Source: PXAH01 sp964605645 (GTDB lineage Bacteria; Omnitrophota; Gorgyraeia; Duberdicusellales; 4484-171). From it: a DNA stretch of 64,000 nucleotides. The stretch is from NCBI GenBank assembly GCA_964605645.1, contig CAZSDJ010000002.1, forward strand, positions 1 to 64,000, given 5' to 3'. The translations under genes and the position numbers were made by a program. The number at the start of each line of letters is the position of its first letter. Position 1 is the stretch's first letter. Of this stretch, positions 9,202 through 18,067 are shown one piece after another. The notes under the pieces are model-generated. The model saw only the letters and a program-made list of their open reading frames with translations. It searched no databases and was not told where the DNA came from.

Positions 9202-10349
9202 CAGAAATTTTCCTTGCCTTTCGTTATCTTTTTCGAGGCCAAGCTCGCCATTTATCCTTTATCGGGCTAATGTCGATTACCGGAATTGTTTTAGGGGTAG
9301 CTACAGTAATTGTAGCAATGTCAATTGTTAACGGAATCGACGGATCTTTAATTCAACGCATAATGAAGTTCAAATACCATGTTGTTATAGATTCTTCCGA
9401 TGAGCAAGTTTTATCCGGCTTAGCCAAAAAAATGGAAAAGAGAGAAGAAGTCAAAGAGGCATCTTTGTCGGCCCGAACTCAAGTTTTTGCAAAAATAGAT
9501 GATACAATCATCCCTTTGGTAGTAAGAGGGTTTGATTTAGAAAAATTTTCTAAAGATCATTTTTTTGCCAAATACATAAAAGAAGATTTTGGTAATTCAG
9601 GTTTTTTTCTGGGAAAAGGGCTGCAGAGGAGGTTTTATTTACAAGATTCAATTAGTTTTTATCCTTTGCAAAAGAAACTATCTTTAGAAAAAGAGAAGAT
9701 TAGAGGTTATTTTGAGACCGGCCTTTATGATGTAGATAATTATTATTTAATTGCTGATTTAAAGAAAGTAAAAAGCCTTTCACCCCACTATCATCTTTTT
9801 TTAGGATTACGGGTTAGAGAACCTTTTGCGGCGGATAAAATAGCAGAAAAAATTTCTGAAAGCAATCCTGAAATTTTAGTTTCAACTTGGACTGATTCAA
9901 ATCAAGACTTATTTGCTACTTTAAAATTAGAAAAAATTGCTTTATTTATTATTTTAACTTTAATTATTATAATTGCTTCCTTTAACATCTTTGCTACCTT
10001 AACAGTTAAAGTGGTGGAGAAAACAAAAGATATTGGGGTGCTTAAATCAATCGGGTTTACGAGCCGAAAGATATTATCGATATTTACTGTGCAAGGTTTA
10101 ATTTTAGGGATAATGGGGTCAGGAGGGGGCATCTTGTTGGGGTTGGGATTATGTTATTTGTTAAAAACTTATCCTTTTATTAAGCTGCCCGCAGAGATCT
10201 TTTTTACTGAATATCTTCCGATAATTGTAGATTTAGGTGAAGTTGTAATTATTGGGTTAGTGGCAGTCTTTATTTCATTTTTATCAAGTATTTGGCCGGC
10301 TCTGCGAGCTTGCCGGCTTTGTCCAACCGAGGCATTGCGTTATGAGTAA
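9195..10349 (+). CDS. lolC: Lipoprotein-releasing ABC permease, LolC/LolE family
   Basis: Inner-membrane permease that would extract lipoproteins from the inner membrane for transfer to LolA. The MacB/FtsX architecture is clear: an N-terminal helix near residues 20-45 with the LolC-type opening (EIFLAFRYLFRGQ, then GIVLGVATVIVAMSIVNG), a periplasmic domain to about 245, then three helices and the FtsX-like KTKDIGVLKSIG loop. The length of 384 is normal. It overlaps lysS upstream and lolD downstream. Only one permease gene is present, so a homodimeric LolF-like complex or a second permease elsewhere is possible. Confidence 0.85.
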   Translation: MLTEIFLAFRYLFRGQARHLSFIGLMSITGIVLGVATVIVAMSIVNGIDGSLIQRIMKFKYHVVIDSSDEQVLSGLAKKMEKREEVKEASLSARTQVFAKIDDTIIPLVVRGFDLEKFSKDHFFAKYIKEDFGNSGFFLGKGLQRRFYLQDSISFYPLQKKLSLEKEKIRGYFETGLYDVDNYYLIADLKKVKSLSPHYHLFLGLRVREPFAADKIAEKISESNPEILVSTWTDSNQDLFATLKLEKIALFIILTLIIIIASFNIFATLTVKVVEKTKDIGVLKSIGFTSRKILSIFTVQGLILGIMGSGGGILLGLGLCYLLKTYPFIKLPAEIFFTEYLPIIVDLGEVVIIGLVAVFISFLSSIWPALRACRLCPTEALRYE

Positions 10350-11016
10350 TTTAATTACGGTAAATAATTTAACTAAATTATACAAAACGCATCAATATCA
10401 AGTCAAAGCCATTGAGGGAGTATCTTTTTCAGCGAATAAAGGAGACTTTATATCTATTGTCGGCCCTTCCGGATCAGGTAAATCCACTCTTTTGCACAGT
10501 ATCGGGGGGATTTTAGCTCCCGACAAAGGTGAAATCTTATATAAAGGGACAAATATTTACAAACAACGGGAAAGCAAAATTGCGAATTGGCGCAATAGCA
10601 ACGTTGGTTTTGTTTTTCAATTTTATTATTTAATCGAAGAGCTTAACGTCTTAGAGAATATAGCTTTAGCTGGGTTTAAAGTTAAAAAAAAATATTCTTT
10701 TCAAAGGGCTCATAAATTGTTAGAATATTTTAGGTTGAGAAAAAGAAGTGGTTTTTATCCTTCTCAATTAAGCGGAGGGCAAAAACAAAAAGTTGCTATT
10801 GCCAGAGCTTTAATGAATAAACCGGATCTTCTTCTTTGTGATGAACCAACAGGGAATTTAGATCAAGGATCGCAGGAAAAAATTAAAGTTTTGCTTGATA
10901 AGATAAATAAAGAAGATAAAACTACTATAATTTTGGTGACCCATAACATAGAGTTAGCTCAAATGGCAAAAAGGGTAATGTTTATTGAGAACGGAAAGTT
11001 AAAAAACGGAGAATAA
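10342..11016 (+). CDS. lolD: Lipoprotein-releasing ABC ATPase LolD
   Basis: Cytoplasmic ATPase partner of the preceding LolC-type permease, overlapping it by 8 bases. Walker A GPSGSGKS is near residues 43-50, then LSGGQKQKVAIARAL and LLCDEPTGNLD. The length (224) and DEPTGNLD box fit the LolD/MacB/FtsE group; the neighbour selects LolD. A 208-base spacer with a repeat element follows, so the lysS-lolC-lolD unit probably ends here. Confidence 0.9.
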   Translation: MSNLITVNNLTKLYKTHQYQVKAIEGVSFSANKGDFISIVGPSGSGKSTLLHSIGGILAPDKGEILYKGTNIYKQRESKIANWRNSNVGFVFQFYYLIEELNVLENIALAGFKVKKKYSFQRAHKLLEYFRLRKRSGFYPSQLSGGQKQKVAIARALMNKPDLLLCDEPTGNLDQGSQEKIKVLLDKINKEDKTTIILVTHNIELAQMAKRVMFIENGKLKNGE

Positions 11017-11022
11017 GTAGGA

Positions 11023-11165
11023 AAGATACAAGATACAAGAAACAAGATGCAAATAAATTCCAAATCCCAATATCCAATAATCAAACATAGACCAGAGGGG
11101 TAGTTTGAAAATTGGTTATTGTATCTTGGTTATTGTTTGTATCTTGTAACTTGTATCTTGGTTAT
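11023..11165. repeat. Inverted-repeat element built of AGATACA heptamers
   Basis: The left part (11023-11085) reads AGATACA AGATACA AGAAACA in a 7-base period and continues with AATTCCAAATCCCAATATCC. The right part (11104-11165) carries the complementary text with TTGTATCTTG repeated. Together they can fold into a long imperfect hairpin filling the lolD-ilvE gap. No protein gene is visible here. No -35/-10 pair stands out before the downstream Shine-Dalgarno site. Confidence 0.65.
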
Positions 11166-11224
11166 TTCGATTGTGCCTTGATTGTTGGTTGTTTTGATTA
11201 CGAAAATGTTACAGGAGGAGTAAG

Positions 11225-12100
11225 ATGAAAGTATATCTTAATGGGAAGTTGGTAGATAAAAAGGATGCTAAAATTTCTGTATTTGATCATGGTTATTTGT
11301 ATGGAGATGGTGTTTTTGAGGGGATAAGATCTTATAATCAGTTAGTTTTTAAGTTAGACGAGCATATAGGCCGTCTTTATGAATCAGCGCATTCGATAAT
11401 GCTGCAGTTTCCTTTTACCAAGAAACAAATGGAAAAAGCAATAATTACAACTATTAAGGCAAATAAATTGAAAGATGCCTACATCAGGGTTATTTTGTCA
11501 CGAGGCGAGGGTGATCTTGGCCTTGATCCCAGAAAGTGTAAGGGTAATCATACTTTAGTTATTATAGCTGATAGAATCTCACTTTTTCCGAATGAACTTT
11601 ATAAACAAGGGATGGAAATAGTAACCGTTCCTACAGTGAGAAATTTACTGGAGGCGGTAAACCCGCAAATAAAATCTTTAAATTATTTGAATAATGTTTT
11701 AGCAAAGATAGAAGCAATAAATTCCGGGCATCAGGAAGGGCTGATGTTAGACCATCTTGGTTATGTGGCGGAATGCACCGGAGAAAATATTTTTGTGATA
11801 AAAAGAGGGGAACTTTACACTCCACCTCAATGCATGGGTACTTTACGCGGGATTACCAGAGACACCGTGTTAGGCCTTGCCAAAAAATTAAAAATTCCTG
11901 CCCATGAACATGTGTTAAGCAGGCATGAATTTTACATTAGTGACGAATCTTTTTTAACCGGAACTGCTGCAGAAATTGTGCCGGTAGTGAAAGTCGATGG
12001 CAGAAAAATCGGGGATGGGAAACCGGGTAAAGTTACGAAAAAAATAATGAAAGAGTTTCATAAATTAACTAAGAAGGATGGAGTCAAATATAGTTTATAA
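11225..12100 (+). CDS. ilvE: Branched-chain amino acid aminotransferase (class IV)
   Basis: PLP-dependent class IV aminotransferase, most likely the final transamination of valine, leucine and isoleucine. It begins MKVYLNGKLVDKKDAKISV, followed by FDHGYLYGDGVFEGIR. The PLP lysine is K150 in PQIKSLNYLNN, and the AECTGENIF and FLTGTAAEI phosphate-binding segments follow. The length of 291 matches short IlvE enzymes. D-alanine aminotransferase or ADC lyase share the fold, but the motifs and length favour IlvE. A strong GGAGG site precedes the ATG. Confidence 0.82.
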   Translation: MKVYLNGKLVDKKDAKISVFDHGYLYGDGVFEGIRSYNQLVFKLDEHIGRLYESAHSIMLQFPFTKKQMEKAIITTIKANKLKDAYIRVILSRGEGDLGLDPRKCKGNHTLVIIADRISLFPNELYKQGMEIVTVPTVRNLLEAVNPQIKSLNYLNNVLAKIEAINSGHQEGLMLDHLGYVAECTGENIFVIKRGELYTPPQCMGTLRGITRDTVLGLAKKLKIPAHEHVLSRHEFYISDESFLTGTAAEIVPVVKVDGRKIGDGKPGKVTKKIMKEFHKLTKKDGVKYSL

Positions 12101-12150
12101 TTAAAAAAATTAGATAATGTTAAAAATTTAATGAAAAATGAAATAATATT

Positions 12151-12200
12151 GTCATTGCGAGGAGCACAGCGACGAAGCAATCTTTATGACTGGCGAGGAA
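12151..12200. repeat. CATTGCGAGGAG-type dispersed element, partial
   Basis: The text GTCATTGCGAGGAGCACAGC, then GACGAAGCAATC, followed by TGGCGAGG, is one arm of a dispersed palindromic element. A fuller copy lies at 54289-54404. Comparable sequences occur in many unrelated bacterial genomes. Here only one arm and a short degenerate second arm remain. Confidence 0.6.
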
Positions 12201-12381
12201 TAAAGTATTCGCTAAATAATTTCATTAAGTATAAAGGCATCTCGCCGAGGAAGTTGGCTCGATGTCATTAAAAATAAAGGTATTCGTTGAAGAATAATAT
12301 TAGGTATAAGGCATCTCGCCGAGGAAGTCGGCTCGATGTCATTAAAAATAAAGGTATTCGCTAAATATATTCATTTTTAAT
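12194..12381 (+). repeat. Tandem 74-bp hairpin units in the clpC leader
   Basis: Two near-identical 74-base units (12234-12307 and 12308-12381) follow a degenerate partial unit. Each contains a hairpin, at 12236-12266 and 12310-12340: GGCATC pairs with GATGTC around an inner GCCGA-GGAAG-TYGGC stem-loop. The one difference within the hairpin (T/C) keeps a G-U or G-C pair. Each unit is followed by AAAAATAAAGGTATTCG. The last unit runs into the clpC Shine-Dalgarno site. Function is unknown; transcription through it is assumed. Confidence 0.7.
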
Positions 12382-12393
12382 GAGGAGGGGAAG

Positions 12394-14835
12394 ATGTTTA
12401 ATCGATTTACGGAACGGGCCAGAAAGGTATTAGTGTTAGCAAAAGAAGAATCAAGGAGATTTAATCATGATTATATCGGCACAGAACATATTCTTCTCGG
12501 TTTAATCCGAGAAGGAGAAGGCGTTGCTTGTGCTGTTTTACAAAATATTGGTATGGATTTAGGGCGCCTGCGGGCCGAAATAGAAAAGCTGATGTCGCCG
12601 GGCAGCACAGCATCAGTTTTAGGAGATATCCCTTTTACGCCGCGGGCAAAAAAAGCATTAGAACTTGCTACCGAAGAGGCGCGGGGATTAGGGCATAATT
12701 ACATCGGCACAGAACATATTTTGTTGGGGTTATTGCGGGAAGAAGAGGGGATTGCTTCTCAGGTTCTTTTTTCGTTAGGGGTAGATATCAAAAAAGCAAA
12801 AAATGAAATAGCTGCACTTTTAGGGGGAGTGTCAGAATCGAGCCGCGCTCAATCAAAAAGAACTGCATCGAGGACCCCGGCTCTAGATTCTTTTGGCAAG
12901 GACCTTACTAAATTACAAAAAGAAGGCGAATTGGATCCGGTTATCGGCAGGAAAGCGGAAATTGAAAGAGTAATCCAGATTTTGTCGCGGCGAACCAAGA
13001 ATAATCCGGTGCTGTTGGGAGAAGCCGGAGTGGGCAAAACTGCGATTGTAGAGGGGTTGGCACAAAGTGTTGTGAGAGGCGATGTGCCGGAGATTTTACG
13101 CAATAAGAGGATAATAGTACTTGATTTAGCATTGATGATTGCCGGGACTAAATACAGAGGCCAGTTTGAAGAGCGAATTAAAGCGGTGATGGAAGAAATT
13201 AAACGTTCTAAAGATGTAATAATTTTTGTTGATGAACTTCATACTTTAGTTGGCGCAGGAGCTGCGGAAGGCGCAATTGATGCATCAAATATTTTAAAAC
13301 CGGCATTATCAAGAGGAGAAATCCAATGTATCGGAGCAACAACCTTAGATGAGTATCGCAAGCACATTGAAAAAGATGCAGCTCTGGAGAGAAGGTTTCA
13401 GATGATTTTTGTGGAACCAAATACCGTATCAGAAACAATTCAAATTTTAGAAGGCTTAAGAGACAAGTATGAAGCTCATCATCGCGTGAAATTTACTGAT
13501 GAATCTCTTGCAGCTGCGGCTAAATTTTCAGATCGTTATGTTTCAGGCCGGTTCTTACCGGATAAAGCTATTGATTTAATTGATGAAGCAGGAGCAAGGT
13601 CTCGGCTTGCAATATTAACTGCTCCGGATGGAGTAAAAAAAATAGAAGATAAAATCTCGGAAATAGTTAGAGAAAAAGAAGCTTTTATCAGGCAGCAAGA
13701 TTTTGAACAGGCAGCAAAATTGAGGGATGAAGAAAAAAAACTGCGTTTTGAACTCGAAGATTTAAGGCGTGAATGGGGGAAAAAGAGAGATAAAATTTCA
13801 CCGGAGGTAAAGGAAGAGGATATTGCTAAATTGGTTTCACAAATAACAGGAGTACCTACTTATCGGTTAGAGCAAAAAGAATCAGAAAAATTAATGAAGA
13901 TGGAAGATTATTTATCGAAAAAAGTTATTGGCCAAGCAGAACCAATTCATGCGATTTCGCGGGCGGTACGCAGGGCCAGAGCCGGGGTTAAGGAACCGCG
14001 CCGGCCGATTGGTTCTTTTATGTTTTTAGGCCCTACTGGGGTAGGGAAAACTTTATTGGCAAGAGCCTTAACGGAATTTATGTTTGGTAATGAAGAATCA
14101 TTAATTCAGTTGGATATGAGTGAATATATGGAAAAATTTAATGTATCAAGGCTGGTAGGGGCTCCGCCGGGTTATGTTGGCTATGAAGAAGGCGGGCAAT
14201 TAACCGAAAGGGTAAGGCGGAGGCCGTATTCTGTAATTTTGTTGGATGAGATAGAAAAGGCACATCCTGATGTATACAATCTGTTACTCCAGATTTTAGA
14301 AGAAGGCCGTCTCACTGACAGTTATGGGCGATCGGTAGATTTTAGAAATGTAATCTTGATTATGACTTCTAACGTAGGAGCAGATATTATTCGTCAAAAA
14401 GGGTCGTTAGGGTTTAAATCCAAGCAGGAAGGTGTTGGTTATCAGGAAATGAAAACAGCCTTATTAGATGAGGTTAAAAAGAAATTTAAGCCGGAATTTC
14501 TAAACAGGTTAGATGAAATTACGGTTTTTAAATCTTTAGATAAAAAATCATTAGAAAAAATAGTTGAAATAGAAATAGGGTATGTAAACCGGCGGCTTCA
14601 AGATCAAGGTTTTGTGGTAAAACTTAGCCCGGGAGCTAAGGATTTTTTTATTGAAAAAGGCTTTGATCCAAGTTATGGGGCCCGGCCCTTAAAAAGAGTT
14701 ATCCAGAGATTTTTAGAAGACCCTTTAGCCGAGGATATTATTAAAGGCAGATTTTCCGAAAGAATAAAGAAGGCAAAAGAAAAGCCAATTACAATTAAAG
14801 CTTTAAAAAAAGGACAAATATTAAAATTTGAATGA
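12394..14835 (+). CDS. clpC: ATP-dependent Clp protease ATPase subunit ClpC
   Basis: Hsp100 unfoldase that feeds proteins to ClpP. Two Clp_N repeats span about residues 1-145, the first AAA+ domain has Walker A GEAGVGKT at 209-216, and a UVR-type coiled segment (REKEAFIRQQDFEQAAKLRD) lies near 425-445, marking ClpC instead of ClpA or ClpB. The second Walker A is GPTGVGKT at 546-553. The length of 813 is typical. A GAGGAGGGG ribosome site sits just upstream. No ctsR, mcsA or mcsB precedes it, unlike Firmicutes. It overlaps the next gene by 4 bases. Confidence 0.96.
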   Translation: MFNRFTERARKVLVLAKEESRRFNHDYIGTEHILLGLIREGEGVACAVLQNIGMDLGRLRAEIEKLMSPGSTASVLGDIPFTPRAKKALELATEEARGLGHNYIGTEHILLGLLREEEGIASQVLFSLGVDIKKAKNEIAALLGGVSESSRAQSKRTASRTPALDSFGKDLTKLQKEGELDPVIGRKAEIERVIQILSRRTKNNPVLLGEAGVGKTAIVEGLAQSVVRGDVPEILRNKRIIVLDLALMIAGTKYRGQFEERIKAVMEEIKRSKDVIIFVDELHTLVGAGAAEGAIDASNILKPALSRGEIQCIGATTLDEYRKHIEKDAALERRFQMIFVEPNTVSETIQILEGLRDKYEAHHRVKFTDESLAAAAKFSDRYVSGRFLPDKAIDLIDEAGARSRLAILTAPDGVKKIEDKISEIVREKEAFIRQQDFEQAAKLRDEEKKLRFELEDLRREWGKKRDKISPEVKEEDIAKLVSQITGVPTYRLEQKESEKLMKMEDYLSKKVIGQAEPIHAISRAVRRARAGVKEPRRPIGSFMFLGPTGVGKTLLARALTEFMFGNEESLIQLDMSEYMEKFNVSRLVGAPPGYVGYEEGGQLTERVRRRPYSVILLDEIEKAHPDVYNLLLQILEEGRLTDSYGRSVDFRNVILIMTSNVGADIIRQKGSLGFKSKQEGVGYQEMKTALLDEVKKKFKPEFLNRLDEITVFKSLDKKSLEKIVEIEIGYVNRRLQDQGFVVKLSPGAKDFFIEKGFDPSYGARPLKRVIQRFLEDPLAEDIIKGRFSERIKKAKEKPITIKALKKGQILKFE

Positions 14836-15701
14836 AGAAAAATGCAGTAATTTTTTTGTTTTCGTTGATTTTGTTTTTTTTGGTTGAGAGTAAAGTATAT
14901 CCGGGGTACGTTGAAATTGATGTAAACCGGAAAAATATTAAAATAAAGGATATTTCTTTCGGTGAAAATGGTATTTCCGGAAATTTTAATTATCAAATTG
15001 ATAAAGAAGATGGAAGAATAATCTTTTTGATAAAGAGAAAAAATTTAAAGTTAGGGGGTAAAGAACTAAAAAATGTTCAAGTAAATCTAGAGAAAAAAGG
15101 AAATATTTTATTCTTCAATGAAATTAAATCATCGCGATTTTCGGGGACAGGAACTGTTGATTTAAAAGAAGAAAAAATTTTGTTTAACTTTAGCGGTACC
15201 TGGCAGGAAAACTTGGAGTATTTTAAAGGTGATATCAATTTACAGGCAAAAATTTGGGGTGATTTTGATAGTTTTTTAATAAGCGGGAATTTTATAGTAA
15301 CTGATGGAGTCTATGAAGGAATTTCTTTTAAGAAACTTCGCTGTAGTTTTGTCGGAACTCCGCCTGTATTTAATGTTACAGACGCTAAAGTAATTCTTCA
15401 TGAAGGGAGTATTTTTGAGTTAAAAGGAAATTTAGATATTAGGGATTCGGAAAATTTTTTCCCGGGTGCAGAGTTTCTCTCAGAAAAATTATTTGTTGAT
15501 GGGTGGCAAATTTTTGGCGAAGAAGAAGAAGTGGGGCTAAAAAAGCAAATAGATGATAAGTTTAATGTTGAAATAGATACTGAGCGTGAAGCTGAAAGCG
15601 GTACGGAGCTAAGATACAGTCTGGAAAACGATAATTTTTTAAAATTAAGAATGCAGGAAGAAGAAACTATTTTAGGCCTTGAGAAGAAAAAAGAATTTTA
15701 A
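14832..15701 (+). CDS. Small exported AsmA/TamB-like beta-rich protein
   Basis: I do not recognise a named family with certainty. Residues 1-22 are a Sec signal peptide. The rest is strand-rich with repeated short hydrophobic/polar alternation (FSGTGTVDLKEEKILFNFSG, GSIFELKGNLDIRDS), like AsmA, YhdP and TamB lipid-channel repeats. The C-terminus (LRYSLENDNFLKLRMQEEE, then ILGLEKKKEF) resembles the end of TamB/DUF490 proteins. At 289 residues it is much smaller than TamB. It lies between clpC and mlaE, overlapping clpC by 4 bases and 5 bases before mlaE. This suggests a periplasmic or outer-membrane partner of the Mla transporter. The functional link is inference from context. Confidence 0.5.
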   Translation: MKKNAVIFLFSLILFFLVESKVYPGYVEIDVNRKNIKIKDISFGENGISGNFNYQIDKEDGRIIFLIKRKNLKLGGKELKNVQVNLEKKGNILFFNEIKSSRFSGTGTVDLKEEKILFNFSGTWQENLEYFKGDINLQAKIWGDFDSFLISGNFIVTDGVYEGISFKKLRCSFVGTPPVFNVTDAKVILHEGSIFELKGNLDIRDSENFFPGAEFLSEKLFVDGWQIFGEEEEVGLKKQIDDKFNVEIDTEREAESGTELRYSLENDNFLKLRMQEEETILGLEKKKEF

Positions 15702-15706
15702 GAGAA

Positions 15707-16465
15707 ATGTTTTTATTCAAGCAAATCGAAGATTTTTTTTATTATATTGGCGGTATTGTTTGTTTTATAAAAGAAATATTTTATTGGTTGTTTACAAAAA
15801 AAAGAGATTTAAAAATTGTAGGACGTGAAATAATTTTTGCCGGCATTGACAGTTTCTTTTTAGTGTCTTTGATTGCTTTTTTTATCGGGATGATTATTGC
15901 CTTCCAAACTGCTTATCAATTACAGCAGTTTAAATCAGAAATTCACTTAGCTTCTTTGGTAGCTTTGTCCTTGGTGAGAGAGCTTGGCCCGGTGATTACA
16001 GCTTTAATTGTTGCAGCCAGAAGCGGTGCTTCAATAACAGCAGGCATTGGCTCAATGAAGATTAGTGAGCAAGTAGATGCATTGGAAGTTTTTGGTGTAG
16101 AGCCGATTGATTATTTGGTAGTACCAAAATTTATTGCACTGGTAATTTGTTTGCCGGTTTTGGTTATTTATGCTGATTTATTAGGAATATTTGGCGGTTA
16201 TTTAGTTGGTTCATTGAAATTTTCGATGCCTTTTAATTTATATATGAGAATGACTTTAGAGTCTTTGAGCTTAATTGATGTTGTAAGCGGCCTGGTCAAG
16301 AGTGTATTTTTTGGCAGTATTATTGCTATTATTTGTTGTTTTGAAGGTTTTAAGCCTTTTTCTTCGATAGATGTATCAAAAGTCGTAACGCGCTCTATCG
16401 TTCGTTCTTTTATCTTAATTATTATTTTTGATTGCATACTAACGGCATTTTTTTATTTTATATGA
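15707..16465 (+). CDS. mlaE: Mla lipid transporter permease MlaE
   Basis: Inner-membrane permease of an MCE-type phospholipid transporter. The family core LVRELGPVITALIVAARSGA, with SITAGIGSMKISEQVDAL following, is clear, and five or so hydrophobic helices fill the 252 residues. Its stop overlaps the mlaF start (ATGA). In characterised systems MlaE works with MlaF and MlaD to move phospholipid between the membranes; direction here is not known. Confidence 0.92.
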   Translation: MFLFKQIEDFFYYIGGIVCFIKEIFYWLFTKKRDLKIVGREIIFAGIDSFFLVSLIAFFIGMIIAFQTAYQLQQFKSEIHLASLVALSLVRELGPVITALIVAARSGASITAGIGSMKISEQVDALEVFGVEPIDYLVVPKFIALVICLPVLVIYADLLGIFGGYLVGSLKFSMPFNLYMRMTLESLSLIDVVSGLVKSVFFGSIIAIICCFEGFKPFSSIDVSKVVTRSIVRSFILIIIFDCILTAFFYFI

Positions 16466-17226
16466 AAAGTGAGATGATTAAATTATCGGATGTAAAAAGA
16501 TCCTTTGGAGAAAAAAATGTTCTCAAAGGCATAAGTTTAGGGGTGAATAAAGGAGAAACATTTTTGTTGATTGGAAGAAGCGGAGCGGGAAAAACCGTTT
16601 TACTTAAATCTATTTTAGGTTTGTTGCGGCCGGATTCAGGAACAATTATTGTTGACGGGCAGGAGATTACTCAATTAGTTAAACTAAAATTAGAAAAAAT
16701 TAGGCTTAAGTTTGGATTAGTGTTTCAAAATAGCGCGCTTTTTGATTTTTTAACTGTTTGGGAAAATGTAAGTTTTTTCTTTAAACAACACACCAAAATG
16801 TCCAAGCAAGAGATGCGAAAAAAAGTTACTAAAACTCTTGCTTTGGTGGGGCTAGAGGGGATAGAGGACATGTATCCTTATGAGTTAAGCGGGGGGATGC
16901 GGAAAAGAGTAGCTATTGCCCGGGCAATTATTTATAATCCGAAAATTGTGATTTATGATGAGCCGACAACGGGGATTGATCCGATTGCAGTAGATAAAAT
17001 TGTTTCGTTGATAAAAGATTTACACAGCCGGCTTGCTGTTACTTCGATAGTTGTAACTCATGATTTAGAAACGGGTTTAAAATTGGCAGATAGAGTAGCT
17101 TTTTTGTTAGGTGGTAAGATCATTTTTGAAGGCAAAAAAGAAGAGGTGGAAAATACAAACGATAAACGATTAATTCAATTTATTGAAGGTGCCTCCGGAG
17201 GGCCGATAAGGGAGATGGAAGTATAA
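16462..17226 (+). CDS. mlaF: Mla lipid transporter ATPase MlaF
   Basis: ATPase of the MCE transporter. Walker A GRSGAGKT, signature LSGGMRKRVAIARAI and Walker B VIYDEPTTGIDP are typical of MlaF/Ttg2A. ATG 16462 is chosen because it overlaps the mlaE stop in an ATGA and gives a normal N-terminus; an upstream in-frame ATG at 16432 would run inside mlaE. No MlaB (STAS) gene is seen nearby. Confidence 0.92.
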   Translation: MKSEMIKLSDVKRSFGEKNVLKGISLGVNKGETFLLIGRSGAGKTVLLKSILGLLRPDSGTIIVDGQEITQLVKLKLEKIRLKFGLVFQNSALFDFLTVWENVSFFFKQHTKMSKQEMRKKVTKTLALVGLEGIEDMYPYELSGGMRKRVAIARAIIYNPKIVIYDEPTTGIDPIAVDKIVSLIKDLHSRLAVTSIVVTHDLETGLKLADRVAFLLGGKIIFEGKKEEVENTNDKRLIQFIEGASGGPIREMEV

Positions 17227-17230
17227 AGGT

Positions 17231-17280
17231 AAGTCCAAAGTTTTTTGACATAGGACGTAGGACATAGGACGATGGACTAT
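17231..17280. repeat. AGTCC heptamer hairpin element
   Basis: AGTCCAAAG is followed by TAGGACG, TAGGACA, TAGGACG and ATGGACT in a 7-base period, so the right side can pair with the short left arm. It occupies the whole mlaF-mlaD gap and ends GGACTATAAA just before the mlaD ribosome site. It is one of a family found also near 39822, 43782, 52752, 53238 and 57768. Confidence 0.65.
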
Positions 17281-17298
17281 AAAAAGGGAGGAATATAG

Positions 17299-18003
17299 GT
17301 GAGTAAGAATTTGTGGGAAATTAGAAAAAGGTTTTCTTATATAAAAGTGGGTGTATTTTTTTTAGGAGGGGTATCTTTATTGTTTATAGCCTTGGTAGCA
17401 ATTAAAGATATTAATTTATTCAAACAAGGTTATAAAATACAAGTTATTTTTGATTTTGCAGAAGGCATGAAAAGAGCTTCACCGGTGCGGTTTTGCGGGG
17501 TTGATATAGGTGAGGTGCAAGAAGTAGTAGTTGTAAATAGTACAAAAGGGCCTCATGTTCAGGCTAGAGTTAACCTGGAAAAGGGAGTAAAAATACCAAA
17601 AGGTTCTTATTTTTTTATAAATAGTTTAAGTTTATTTGGTGAAAAATATTTGGAAATTACTCCGCCGGAAGAGTTTTCCGGGTATATAAAAGAGGGAGAA
17701 ACGATTAAAGGAATATCACCGGTACCTCTTTTTAAGTTATTTGCTGATTTTAGTAAAACTATGGATGAACTAAGAAGCTTTGTGAAGGAAGGCGAAATTA
17801 AAGAATCTTTAGAAAATACGATGAAAAATTTAGAAGAGATTAGCTTGGAAGCTAAAAAGTTAATATTAGATGTAAGGGATAAAAAAGGTACAATCGGAAA
17901 ATTGTTTTATGATGATTCGCTCTATCAAGAAACAGAAGAGTTTATCTCAGATATAAAGAAAAACCCCTGGAAGCTATTATACAAACCGAAAGAGGGGAGA
18001 TAG
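17299..18003 (+). CDS. mlaD: Mla lipid transporter MCE-domain protein MlaD
   Basis: Membrane-anchored periplasmic MCE protein. One helix at about residues 17-38 is followed by an MCE domain near 45-120 (IQVIFDFAEGMKRASPVRF, then GVDIGEVQEV), with a helical C-terminal part of about 100 residues. The GTG start at 17299 is supported by a GGGAGG site eight bases upstream. The length of 234 is slightly longer than E. coli MlaD (183). It is the third Mla component, but a heptamer repeat separates it from mlaEF. Confidence 0.88.
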   Translation: MSKNLWEIRKRFSYIKVGVFFLGGVSLLFIALVAIKDINLFKQGYKIQVIFDFAEGMKRASPVRFCGVDIGEVQEVVVVNSTKGPHVQARVNLEKGVKIPKGSYFFINSLSLFGEKYLEITPPEEFSGYIKEGETIKGISPVPLFKLFADFSKTMDELRSFVKEGEIKESLENTMKNLEEISLEAKKLILDVRDKKGTIGKLFYDDSLYQETEEFISDIKKNPWKLLYKPKEGR

Positions 18004-18067
18004 TAGGAGTTTAAAAAGTTAAATGTCACACGTCTCAAACTAACATATGACTTGTGACTTTAATATT

